Positions 42,247-50,488 of a DNA stretch of 64,000 nt are shown here, one piece after another (position 1 is the stretch's first letter; every line of letters starts with the position of its first letter). The position numbers and the translations under genes were made by a program. The notes under the pieces are model-generated. The model did no database searches, was not told the DNA's origin, and worked only from the letters and a program-made list of their open reading frames with translations. Source of the stretch: Nitrospira sp. (GTDB taxonomy: Bacteria > Nitrospirota > Nitrospiria > Nitrospirales > Nitrospiraceae); NCBI GenBank assembly GCA_024998625.1, contig JACOEL010000005.1, positions 1-64,000 of the forward strand, written 5' to 3'.

Positions 42247-42848
42247 ACCCCCTCACCCTGCGGCATTGTCTGCTGCAACGACGCGCGAAGCTTGGCCATC
42301 GCCAGTTTGATGCGCGTCTTCACCGTCCCCAGCGGCTGGTTCAGCTTGGCGGCGATCTCCGTATGGGTCAGGCCCTGGTAAAACGCCATCTCGATGGCCT
42401 GTTGCTGCGGCAGCGGCAGCTCGAGGATGGCTTTCGCCATCATCTGGCGCAGCTCGGTATCCTCCCGGGCTTCGTACGGATTCGGGCTGACGTCGGGTGT
42501 GCGTGAAACCAGGGGGTGTTCGAACGAATCGGCGACGACATGTTGCCCGCGTGATGCTCGTGCACGGAGCCGGTCGATGGCTCGACTACGTGTGAGTGTC
42601 ACCAGCCAGGCGATCGGACTGCCACGGCCGACATCGTATTTGGCGATCCTGCGCCAGACCTCCAGGTAGACCTCCTGAAGTAACTCCGCCGCCTCATCAC
42701 GGTCGTTCAAAATGCGGTACCCCAGGGTAAAGAGCAGGGTGCTCGATTGATCGTAGAGTTGGCCGAATGCCTGTTGATCGCCCTTGGCTACACGGGCCAG
42801 GAGTTTGGGGTCGATCGTCGATGCAGCTTGTCGGGAGGCAGCTTCCAT
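42243..42848 (-). CDS. ECF-type RNA polymerase sigma factor
   Basis: The 201-residue protein has region 2 (LYDQSSTLLFTLGYRILNDR, EAAELLQEVYLEVWRRIAKY, PIAWLVTLTRSRAIDRLRAR) and region 4 (LPLPQQQAIEMAFYQGLTHT, EIAAKLNQPLGTVKTRIKLA), as in the SigK-like ECF group that pairs with RskA anti-sigma factors. ATG 42848 is preferred over an in-frame TTG at 42872. It is coupled to the anti-sigma gene by an ATGA overlap. A TATAGT box on the minus strand about 50 bases upstream could belong to its promoter; autoregulation is common in the family but not shown here. Confidence 0.93.
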   Translation of the reverse strand: MEAASRQAASTIDPKLLARVAKGDQQAFGQLYDQSSTLLFTLGYRILNDRDEAAELLQEVYLEVWRRIAKYDVGRGSPIAWLVTLTRSRAIDRLRARASRGQHVVADSFEHPLVSRTPDVSPNPYEAREDTELRQMMAKAILELPLPQQQAIEMAFYQGLTHTEIAAKLNQPLGTVKTRIKLAMAKLRASLQQTMPQGEGV

Positions 42849-43031
42849 GCAGTCGGCCTGGGCGCGGGGCAATTGTCCGGATCAGAATAGGGCACACTAT
42901 AACACTCTACGTGAAAAACGACTAATTGGATGTGAGAATCCGTCGGCAGCGGTGGCTCAGCCGTTCGCGGCAACGTGACGGTCGTCAGCGGCGATCGACG
43001 TCAGTATGACGAACGATCAGCCGGCACGGCC

Positions 43032-44111
43032 TCATACGTAGTCTTTCAGAATATGCGCGGCGTCCTGTGCGCCGGACAGGGGAGGCGGTGTCGATGCAAG
43101 GGGGCGGGCGAAGGCTTGTTCTATAGCGCTGTTCCATCGTCCCCGGAGAAAATCGGTCAGTGAGAGCTCTGCACCACGACCATATCGATGGAGGTGATCG
43201 ATCAGGGGCGGTTCGTCGGGGAAATTGTATCGTCGCACATAAACGACGGGGATTTCGAGTGCCACGGCTTCGACGATCGTGCCGTACCCTGGTTTCGTAA
43301 GGATCATATCTACGGACGCCATCACCAATTTAAATGTCATGCCCAGGGAGGCCAGCGACAGGACGCGAGTCAGTCCATCCGGCACAGCGCCATCCACAAC
43401 GAAGCGAAAGCCGTCCATCGCTTCCATGTATTCGAAGGGAAACGCTCGCAGGGCAATGCCGCCGAACCCGACCAGCACGATCCGCTCGGATGGCTCGGCG
43501 CCGATGGCCTTGCGAAGCATCGCAGGTTGAGGGAGGGCCGGTTCTGCGATGGGGCCGATCTCCCGGACAGGATGAAACGCGGTGATCGCAAGAGCCGGCG
43601 CTACACGCAGGAAGCAGTCGGCCTTGGCATAGGCTTCGCGGATCTGTCTGAGGATGGCGGTGTGTTCGCGCTGGTTGGGATCCGCGAACGGTTCCAGGAC
43701 CAGGTCCCAGGACAAGGAACAGAGGCCGACGGTCGGGATGCCCGTGGCCGCGCCGGCGGCAATGCCGAGATGGGAGATATCGGAAAGGACACAGGCGGGT
43801 CCGGCGCTGCGGATGAGCGCGGCTTCAGTCTCGATTTTTTGCTGCCAATCGCTGTGCAGCGCAGAGTGGGCGGCCCAGGTGCCGGGGACGTCGATCTTAA
43901 GCGGGCCGTCCTGGATGCAGCCGATATCCTGCTGCCCGACCTTGAGTTGCCAGGGAATGTCGAGGCGAGGTTCGAAGAAAGCGGCGGAAACGCTTGTTCG
44001 CAAAATGGCGCTGAGATTCGGCACCAATCGCCCCAGCGCATTGAGCACCGGCACCACTTGCGCCGCGTGCCCGTAGCCGTGACCGGAAATGGAACACCAG
44101 ATCAGCGGCAT
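43032..44111 (-). CDS. GT-B fold glycosyltransferase-like protein
   Basis: The 359-residue protein opens with WCSISGHGYGHAAQVVPVLN, a glycine/histidine loop like that of MurG-type and arabinokinase-N-terminal-type proteins. Its second half has IVLVGFGGIALRAFP and DMILTKPGYGTIVEAVALEI, the nucleotide-sugar binding signature of GT-B transferases, then PVVYVRRYNFPDEPPLIDHL. No membrane segment is seen. Donor and acceptor cannot be predicted. It sits between the ECF sigma gene and a run of small hypothetical genes on the same strand. Confidence 0.75.
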   Translation of the reverse strand: MPLIWCSISGHGYGHAAQVVPVLNALGRLVPNLSAILRTSVSAAFFEPRLDIPWQLKVGQQDIGCIQDGPLKIDVPGTWAAHSALHSDWQQKIETEAALIRSAGPACVLSDISHLGIAAGAATGIPTVGLCSLSWDLVLEPFADPNQREHTAILRQIREAYAKADCFLRVAPALAITAFHPVREIGPIAEPALPQPAMLRKAIGAEPSERIVLVGFGGIALRAFPFEYMEAMDGFRFVVDGAVPDGLTRVLSLASLGMTFKLVMASVDMILTKPGYGTIVEAVALEIPVVYVRRYNFPDEPPLIDHLHRYGRGAELSLTDFLRGRWNSAIEQAFARPLASTPPPLSGAQDAAHILKDYV

Positions 44112-44167
44112 GGCAGGTTGCTCAAAAAGATTCCTGCCGACCCTATCTCGATACCTTCCATCCGGGC

Positions 44168-44368
44168 TCAGCTGTTCGAGTAGTCGGATTCCATCGGGGC
44201 GATGTTGTACATCAGTTCGAGGTCGAACTCGTCGATCAATTCATTCACGGCGTCCCGGCCCATGTCGGAGCGTACTTCATTAATGACCAGCTCGATGGCC
44301 ATGGCTGCATGCTGGCCGTATTGTGTGATCGCAGATTCGATCCGCTGTCTGGCTGCGTCAAGAGTCAT
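44168..44368 (-). CDS. Conserved-looking small hypothetical protein (66 residues)
   Basis: A GGAGG ribosome site precedes the ATG by a few bases. The product is acidic and helical (LDAARQRIESAITQYGQHAA, VINEVRSDMGRDAVNELIDE), without signal peptide or known motif. It lies 16 bases downstream of the small TPR gene on the same strand, so the two are probably cotranscribed. The function is unknown. Confidence 0.65.
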   Translation of the reverse strand: MTLDAARQRIESAITQYGQHAAMAIELVINEVRSDMGRDAVNELIDEFDLELMYNIAPMESDYSNS

Positions 44369-44384
44369 AGATCCTCCAACCGGC

Positions 44385-44702
44385 TTATCCGAGCGTCCTC
44401 AAGAGTTGTTGCAGTTCCGGCACCAGATCCACTCCGCCGTTGGATCGGCCGGAGACGGCTGCGTCGATACCCGCCTTCAAGACGGGTTTGGCCTCTTCCT
44501 TCTTGCCCAGTGTGACTAGGGCACGTCCGAGGGCGAGGTGTGACGCCACATGCGTTGGGTCCAGTTGGGTAGCGACCGTGAGGTGCTCGGCGGCTTCCTC
44601 GACGCTGCCGCCTTCCTGCAAAATTTTGTTGCCTAGGCCGTAGCGACCCAGGAATCCTTTCGGGTTTTTCTCCACCATTGTGCGAAACGCGCTGATATCC
44701 AT
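44385..44702 (-). CDS. Small tetratricopeptide-repeat protein
   Basis: The 105-residue protein consists of about two and a half TPR units (YGLGNKILQEGGSVEEAAEH, LDPTHVASHLALGRALVTLG) that serve protein-protein contact. AAGGAG lies six bases before the ATG. No signal peptide or membrane segment is present, so it is cytoplasmic. It clusters with a larger TPR gene upstream and a small hypothetical gene downstream; the partner is not known. Confidence 0.75.
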   Translation of the reverse strand: MDISAFRTMVEKNPKGFLGRYGLGNKILQEGGSVEEAAEHLTVATQLDPTHVASHLALGRALVTLGKKEEAKPVLKAGIDAAVSGRSNGGVDLVPELQQLLRTLG

Positions 44703-44768
44703 GAGGCTCCTTGTGAAGCGTGGTTGATCGGTTTGATGAGGGCGGATTCTACCATCACCCTCGTTCGT

Positions 44769-45536
44769 TCAGCTACGGGCGGCACGGAGTCTGGCGAGCC
44801 GTTCGCGGTCGGCGGCAGCGGGCGCGCGTCCGGTTCCCAGCGCGAGATGGTGCAGCCGTTCCACGCAGCGGATGGCCGCGACCGTATCCCGGCGTTGTTC
44901 ATAGAGGTCGGCCAGTTCCCGGAGGACCGCCGCTTCGCCGGCCGGATTGCCGAGTTTGATGAAATGTTCGGAGGCATTGTTGAAGCAACGTTCCGCCTCA
45001 ACCGTGCGGCCGCTGTCGAGGAAGGTCTTTCCCAGCTGACTGTAGGTGCCGGCCAGGCCTTCTTCGTTGCCGACCACCCGGTGAGACTCCAGCGCCTGCG
45101 TGAACAACCGCACGGACTCATCCCATTGGTGCTGCCGGGCCTCTTCCATGGCCAGGTTGTGGTAGAGGATGCCGAGTGCGCGATGGTCGTTGAGCGGCTT
45201 GAGAAGGTCAAGGGCTTCCAGATAGTACGGACGGGCCTTCTCCGGCTTGTCGGCGCCGATGTAGAGGTTGCCGAGATTGACGAGTGTATGGGCGATGGCG
45301 TGCGGGTCCTGTTCGCTGCGTTGGATCGCCAGCACTTCTTTGTAACAGGTGTCGGCCTTCTCCAATTCGCCGGCCAGGGCATAGGTGTTGCCGAGGTTGC
45401 CGAGGCTGTTCGAGAGTTCACGCTGAGTCCCGGTCAGCCGGTCGTCCTTGACGGCTGCCTCCCAGGCGGCGCGTGCCTGAACGAGATCGCCACGATGGAG
45501 AAAGATGCGTGCGCGGTGTTTGTCGTTTTCAGCCAT
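44769..45536 (-). CDS. Tetratricopeptide-repeat protein
   Basis: The 255-residue protein is built from about six TPR units, for example SNSLGNLGNTYALAGELEKA, AHTLVNLGNLYIGADKPEKA, LGILYHNLAMEEARQHQWDE and LAGTYSQLGKTFLDSGRTVE. Such LGN-like arrays form a curved scaffold for peptide binding. There is no signal peptide and no enzymatic domain. It precedes the smaller TPR gene on the same strand by 66 bases. Its role is unknown. Confidence 0.8.
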   Translation of the reverse strand: MAENDKHRARIFLHRGDLVQARAAWEAAVKDDRLTGTQRELSNSLGNLGNTYALAGELEKADTCYKEVLAIQRSEQDPHAIAHTLVNLGNLYIGADKPEKARPYYLEALDLLKPLNDHRALGILYHNLAMEEARQHQWDESVRLFTQALESHRVVGNEEGLAGTYSQLGKTFLDSGRTVEAERCFNNASEHFIKLGNPAGEAAVLRELADLYEQRRDTVAAIRCVERLHHLALGTGRAPAAADRERLARLRAARS

Positions 45537-45585
45537 TGTCTTAGAGCCGTCGTTCGTCTCTCGTTGCTTGTATCTCGCTTTTGAA

Positions 45586-45616
45586 ACGTTTCACGTTTCA
45601 CGAGTGACGTTTCACG
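45586..45616. repeat. Cluster of GTTTCACG direct repeats
   Basis: ACGTTTCACG occurs at 45586-45595 and 45607-45616, with a third overlapping copy of CGTTTCACG at 45594-45602. The preceding CGTCGTTCGTCTCTCG also occurs, inverted, in the element at 20118-20274. This is an intergenic repeat cluster between two minus-strand genes. Confidence 0.5.
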
Positions 45617-45623
45617 GCTTGGG

Positions 45624-46046
45624 TCAGTCGCCGCCCTTGGGAGTGTCTTTGCGAAATTCCACTACAATGTCGTCTTCTTCGTCCAGTCCCAAGCCGGTGC
45701 GAAACGAATCGAGCAATTCGGCGACATAGGCAAGATGGCGCGGATCCTTCCCCTCCGGCGAGGCGAGATAGGTCTCGGAGAGCGTCATGCCGGTTTGAAA
45801 ATGACGGGCGATCGTCTCCTCTGTGACCTGTTGCCAGGTGATGTAGATACAGAAGGCCTGGAAACGATGTGCGTTGGGATGGCGACCGGCCAATGCGAGC
45901 AATTGTTCATAGGCCTCGCGAGCCGTGGCACCGGCATTGGAAGAGAAGGTTTGTTCGAGCTCAACGGCCTGGTCCCAATCAGCCCCGAGTTCGGTCTCCG
46001 ATTCCTGCAGAGTGTCTTGTGCGGCCAGAGCGGCGTCGAATTGCAT
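45624..46046 (-). CDS. Hypothetical cytoplasmic protein
   Basis: I chose ATG 46046 (MQFDAALAAQDTLQESETE) because a GGGGA site lies close before it and the longer frame to the left adds a low-complexity, unlikely stretch. The 140-residue product is acidic and mostly helical (YEQLLALAGRHPNAHRFQAF, YLASPEGKDPRHLAYVAELL), with one Trp-rich segment (CIYITWQQVTEETIA). No known domain, signal peptide or membrane segment is visible. It heads the run of TPR and small genes on the minus strand. Confidence 0.65.
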   Translation of the reverse strand: MQFDAALAAQDTLQESETELGADWDQAVELEQTFSSNAGATAREAYEQLLALAGRHPNAHRFQAFCIYITWQQVTEETIARHFQTGMTLSETYLASPEGKDPRHLAYVAELLDSFRTGLGLDEEDDIVVEFRKDTPKGGD

Positions 46047-46201
46047 GCAGTCCCCATTGATGTCGAAGGTCGGTCGTCTCCTGTGGCTGCAGAATACTGG
46101 GTGCGCGGAGGGGAGGTCAATGCTGTCCGACCCTTGAGTCATCGGATCAGCACATGTAGAGTAGGCTCAGTTCCTCTTAGGTCATCCTTGGTGAGGTGGA
46201 C

Positions 46202-46768
46202 ATGGCTGTCGAATCGAGCATGCTCCCGCTAGGGACCCCGGCCCCTTCGTTCGAGCTTTCCGATGTGGTCAGCGGGCAGGTCTATCGACTGGCGGCGTTC
46301 AACGGAAAATCCGCCTTGCTGGTCATGTTCATTTGCCGCCATTGCCCCTATGTGGTGCACGTGGAGCATGAGATCGCCAGGATCGGGCGAGACTACAAAG
46401 ATGCAGGGGTCGGGATCATCGCGATCAGCAGTAACGACCCGCAATCCTATCCGGACGACGCACCTCCGCTCTTGAAGGAGATGGCCGAGCGGCTCGCCCT
46501 GACCTTTCCGTTCTGCTGCGATGACACGCAGGAGGTGGCGAAGGCCTATCGGGCTGTCTGCACGCCGGACTTTTTCCTGTTCGATCGGCAGCGTCGGCTG
46601 GTGTATCGAGGCCAATTGGACGACTCACGCCCCGGGAACAACAGGCCGGTCACCGGTCGAGACCTCCGCGCCGCGATCGATGCCGTCTTGAGCGGAAAAC
46701 CGGTGGATCCCAACCAAAAAGCCAGCATCGGCTGCAGCATCAAGTGGAAGCCGGGCAATGCCCCATGA
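46202..46768 (+). CDS. Thioredoxin/AhpC-TSA-like family protein (redoxin)
   Basis: The 188-residue thioredoxin-fold protein carries the redox motif Cys-Arg-His-Cys in LVMFICRHCPYVVHVEHEIA, which replaces the usual CGPC. FFLFDRQRRLVYRGQLDDS and a GRDLRAAIDAVLSG tail match the DUF953/redoxin-like proteins found in many bacteria. No signal peptide is seen, so it should act in the cytoplasm. It probably reduces or binds a disulfide partner; the substrate is unknown. ATG 46202 is preferred to GTG 46196. It is divergent from the hypothetical gene at 46046. Confidence 0.85.
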   Translation: MAVESSMLPLGTPAPSFELSDVVSGQVYRLAAFNGKSALLVMFICRHCPYVVHVEHEIARIGRDYKDAGVGIIAISSNDPQSYPDDAPPLLKEMAERLALTFPFCCDDTQEVAKAYRAVCTPDFFLFDRQRRLVYRGQLDDSRPGNNRPVTGRDLRAAIDAVLSGKPVDPNQKASIGCSIKWKPGNAP

Positions 46769-46993
46769 GAAGCCTCGCTGCCATCCGGCTCTTCCATTGG
46801 CACTTCCTCTTGGCACTTCCTCACGGCAAGTCCCTCAAATCTTGATTGATTTCTCCCTCGCCGTCCCTGGTCCTTCTTGTTCATTCGCTTAAGGTTCTCT
46901 CCACTCTGACCGATGGTGCAGCCTGTAGGGAACTGCTGTCAGCGGGACTCGTATGTTGGATTGCGTCCGGTCTCTCGGGAAACACAAGGGATC

Positions 46994-48450
46994 ATGGTGT
47001 ATCGAATTTGGTGCATTTCGGCGGCCATGTGGCTGGTGACCGGCTGTATGGTCACGCCAAGCCCTGTGACGAAAGAAGAGATTCAAGGGCGCGTCAGCCA
47101 GGATCTCCGAGCGATTTTGCAGGAGCAGGAACCGATCGAGAAACCGATCGATTTCTAGGAAGCGACGGCCAGGGCCCTCCGCTACAACCTCGATGCCAGG
47201 GTCAAGGCCATGCAGGCGGCCTTGGCGCATCAACAACTCAACGTGGCGCATTACACCCTTGCTTCCGCAAGTAGCGGTCAACGCTGGGTTCGACGGTCGT
47301 AACACATTCAGCGGCGGCGCACAATCGTTGCTGGACGGTCGTCCGATTCTCGAACCCTTTCCTGCGATGGACAAGAAGGTGTTCAGCGGGAATCTGCCAC
47401 TTGGTTGGGACGTGCTGGATTTCGGCCTCTCCTATATCCTCGCGAAACAAGCCGGTGACAATATGCTGATCGCGGAGGAAGAACGGCGGAGGATTGTGGT
47501 TCGCCTGTTGCAGGATGTGCGGAATGTGTATTGGCGGGCGGTCAGCGCCGAGCGGTTGCTGCCGCAAGTCCGGCAGCTCGACGGCATGATCAACAAGGCG
47601 TTGAGCCAGAGCCAGGCCATTGTGGAGAGCAAGCTCCAGGCGCCGCTCACGCCGCTGAACTATCGGCGGGGCATGTTGAACATTCAGCGGAAAGTGCAAA
47701 AGCTCATCCGCGAACTCAGCACGGCCAAGATTCAGCTCGCGTCGTTGATGGGCCTTCCTTTCGGAGTCCCGTTCGAGGTGCAGCACCCATCGCGTCATGC
47801 CGGCTCGTTGCTCGATAACCTGGATGCGGACAGTTTGGATCAACAGGCGCTGACGTTTCGACCGGAGTTACGGACGATCGATTACCAAAAGCGGATCAAC
47901 ACCAAAGAAGCCAAGGCGACGCTGCTGGAGTTGTTCTTCGGCATGAAATTGCAGCCCGGTGGCTATTACAACTCGAACTCCTTCTTCCTGTATCAAAACT
48001 GGCTGAACCATGCGGGTCAGGTCAGTTGGAATCTCATGGGAGTCTCTCGCGTCCCGGCCTAGCTCAAGGCTGTCGAAGCGCAGCGGGCGGTGCTTGACGC
48101 CCAGAGCCTGGCGCTGACGATAACCGTGTTGACGGAAGTCCATGTGGGCGCGGCGCAGTTCATGTTGGCGAAAGACGAATTGGGCAATGCCCGCACCTGC
48201 CTGGAAACGCAGCAGGCGATCGTCGAGCACACCCATAGTCTGTGAATCACGAATAGCACGAGCGACTTGGTGTTGTTGCCGGAAAAGGTCAATCAGATTC
48301 TGGCGGAAGTCCGGCTGGACGTGGCGCAGGCGGGAGTCGAGACGGCCTACGCCGCTCTTCGATCCGCAAATCGGGGAAGAGGCGGTGCCACCGTCCGGAC
48401 CGGAACAGACGGTGTCCGGCCTGGTGGACGCATTGAGGCAGCTTTGGTAA
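46994..48450 (+). pseudogene. TolC-family outer membrane efflux protein, decayed
   Basis: The frame starts MVYRIWCISAAMWLVTGCMV (lipoprotein-like signal) and reads as a TolC/OprM-type protein in pieces. A TAG at 47156 interrupts IEKPIDF, and homologous sequence continues directly. A one-base insertion near 47260 shifts the frame before LPQVAVNAGFDGRN. A TAG at 48060 and a TGA at 48243 interrupt the C-terminal half. A second one-base insertion near 48369 shifts into IGEEAVPPSGPEQ, which ends at TAA 48450. Five lesions rule out a working product. It is the first of three decayed secretion genes upstream of the giant repeat protein. Confidence 0.85.
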
Positions 48451-48496
48451 CCGATGCCTGCCGGCGTACCCGAATCGTCTCGAGAAAGGCAGCACG

Positions 48497-49156
48497 ATGC
48501 GACAACCGTGGTTCCTGAGCGGGGTAGCGCTACTCGCGCTGGGTTGAGGAGGACGCTCGGCCTCTGCCGGTGAGGCCAAGGGTGAACGTCCGCTGCAGGT
48601 GGTGCAGGCGGAAAAAGGCGTGATTCGGGGGATCGTGAAGGCGGCGGCCCAGGCGGTGTTGTATGCGCAAGTTCAAGGCCGCATCAACCAGGTTCCCTTC
48701 AAGGAGGGGCGGCGCTTCGAGAATGGAAAAGGGCTGGTTCAACTTGGCTGCGAGCGGTATAAAGCGGAACTCGTGGCGGCGATCAAGGTGGCTGAGGTGA
48801 ACGTGAAGGGGTGCCATATTAGCGCCCCCTTTGCCGGACGCGTCGTGGCGGTGATGGTCAACGAATATGAAAACGTGTTTCCGAACGACAAGTTGGTGAG
48901 CGTGTTGGACGATACGAGCTTGGAAATCGAGCTGGTGCTGCCGTCCTCGTCGCTTGCCTGGCTGAAGCGAAAGGCGCGGTTCATGTTTGTCGTCGACGAA
49001 ACGCAGCACGGATATCCGGCGACCGTCAAAGAGATAGGCGCGAACATCGACCCGGTCAGTCAGACCATCAAGATTGTCGGAACCGTCGATCGGCTACCGG
49101 TGGAAATTCTTGCCGGGATGAGCGGGTCCGCTCAGTTTGCCTCGGGCCAGCCATAG
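48497..49156 (+). pseudogene. Periplasmic adaptor (HlyD/MFP) protein, decayed
   Basis: The frame starts MRQPWFLSGVALLALG and meets TGA at 48545, exactly where a lipobox Cys (LALG-C) is expected. It then continues open to TAG at 49154. Adaptor features remain: QAVLYAQVQGRINQVPFKEG (lipoyl half), ISAPFAGRVVAVMVNEYENV and LPVEILAGMSGSAQFASGQ. About 40-60 residues of the helical hairpin between the lipoyl halves appear deleted (LVQLGCERYKAELVAAIKVA joins directly to the second half). The stop in the lipobox and the deletion indicate a non-functional remnant. Confidence 0.8.
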
Positions 49157-50264
49157 GGGAGACGATCGAGCAGGCGACCACCACCTCCGAACCAACGTCC
49201 CAAGAAATCGCGACACTGATCCATCTGGCGACGTTGACGCACCTGGAAGGTCAGGTACGCGCTGCAAGGACGTTGCAAGAACTGCAGTTCGTCGCCGTCA
49301 ACGAAACTCGCCGGCTGGTTTCCTACGAACACGCGGTCCTCCTGAGCGCCAACGACTTGGACGGGACTCCCTATCGGGACGTCACGGCGTCGAGCATAGC
49401 GGTGATCGACCTGGACGCCCCCATGCTGGTCTGGTTGGAGAAGGTCGTGCAGGCCGTTTGCTGGCCGACGGCTTGGCGGTGTCGAACCTCGAGGATCGTG
49501 CGTTCGCGTTCGGTCAGTGGCGATTGCGGAAATTGCTCTTCGCCCCGGGTACTGCTCCACCGGAGGTGGTTGGAGTGTCGAGGCGGAACGGTCTGGTGGC
49601 CTATGTTTGGGCTGTGTGGGCCTACCGGATCGTACTGTTCACCAGCATCGCGATCATGGTGTATCACTACTTCTTCAAACTGCTCGGGATCGCGTTGTTC
49701 CTCGTCGAAATTGTGTTCTTTGTGTGTCTTCCCATTGGGCGCGAATTGGAGGGCTGGTGGAGTCGTCGAGCCCTGTACGCCTCGACCCGTCGGTTTGCCT
49801 TGATGATGGAAGTCGGACGGCCGGCGTGATGCTGCTGTTCGTTCCCTGGAAAGGTCGCGCCTCGCTTCCTGCAGTGCTGCTCGACCACGTATGCCACGGT
49901 CTATCCACTGGCTCCTGGACGGGTCTCCTCCGGTGTTGGTGATGGAAAGCCCTGAGTTGGGCAAGTCGGCCAACGCGGCAAAGATTCAGGTGGAACAGCT
50001 GGAGCTGCGCACGCAGTGTCAAGCCGGCACCCCCCGTATTTTGCCTCGATCTATGGGGGGGAGGTCCCCGTCCGGAAAGATGTGCGGGGACGATTCCAGG
50101 CCGAACAGTCTGTGTGCCGGGTGGAGTTCGAGGTGCTGGAACACGGGGAGCCCCTGCATCAAGCCGTCACCGGGCATGCATTGGTGATGGGGGAGCACCG
50201 CAGTATCGCCCGACCGGATCCGGGATCGGGTGGCGGCCGTCCTGATTCGAGAAAGTGGATCTGA
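49157..50264 (+). pseudogene. GAF/peptidase M50-like/HlyD-type secretion protein, decayed
   Basis: Fragments of one ancestral frame lie in at least four reading phases. About 49170-49450 encodes a GAF-like stretch (LQELQFVAVNETRRLVSYEH). About 49450-49829 encodes an M50-like membrane region (YRIVLFTSIAIMVYHYFFKL, LGIALFLVEIVFFVCLPIGR), ending at TGA 49827. About 49830-49930 reads VPWKGRASLPAVL and YATVYPLAPGR in two phases. About 49940-50264 reads SPELGKSANAAKIQVEQLEL, then YGGEVPVRKDVRGRFQAEQ, in two more. This layout matches the GAF-M50-HlyD proteins that accompany giant LEPR-XLL/DUF4347 proteins. It cannot be expressed as one protein. Confidence 0.75.
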
Positions 50265-50488
50265 CGGCGAGTGGGGTCGCTCAAGGTCGACGGGCGGACC
50301 ATTGCGGGCGACTGACCGAGCCCGTCCTGTTGAGCCTGTCTTGCTCGTTTGTGTGTGTTGTACGCGGTTCGACGCCCCGCTTGCCAGTCCGGGCTATTCT
50401 CCGCTCGGATCTCCCTGTCGAGCTTTAGCTCGTGCAGCGCTAATCCGATGAAGACAGAGGGGAATTGGGCTGACAAGACGGGGGAAGA

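Noticed and set aside
46994-50264. Assembly or sequencing error as the sole cause of the broken secretion genes
   Set aside because: Lesions include substitutions to stops, single-base shifts and deletions in three genes in a row, while flanking long genes are clean. Read mapping would still be the decisive test.
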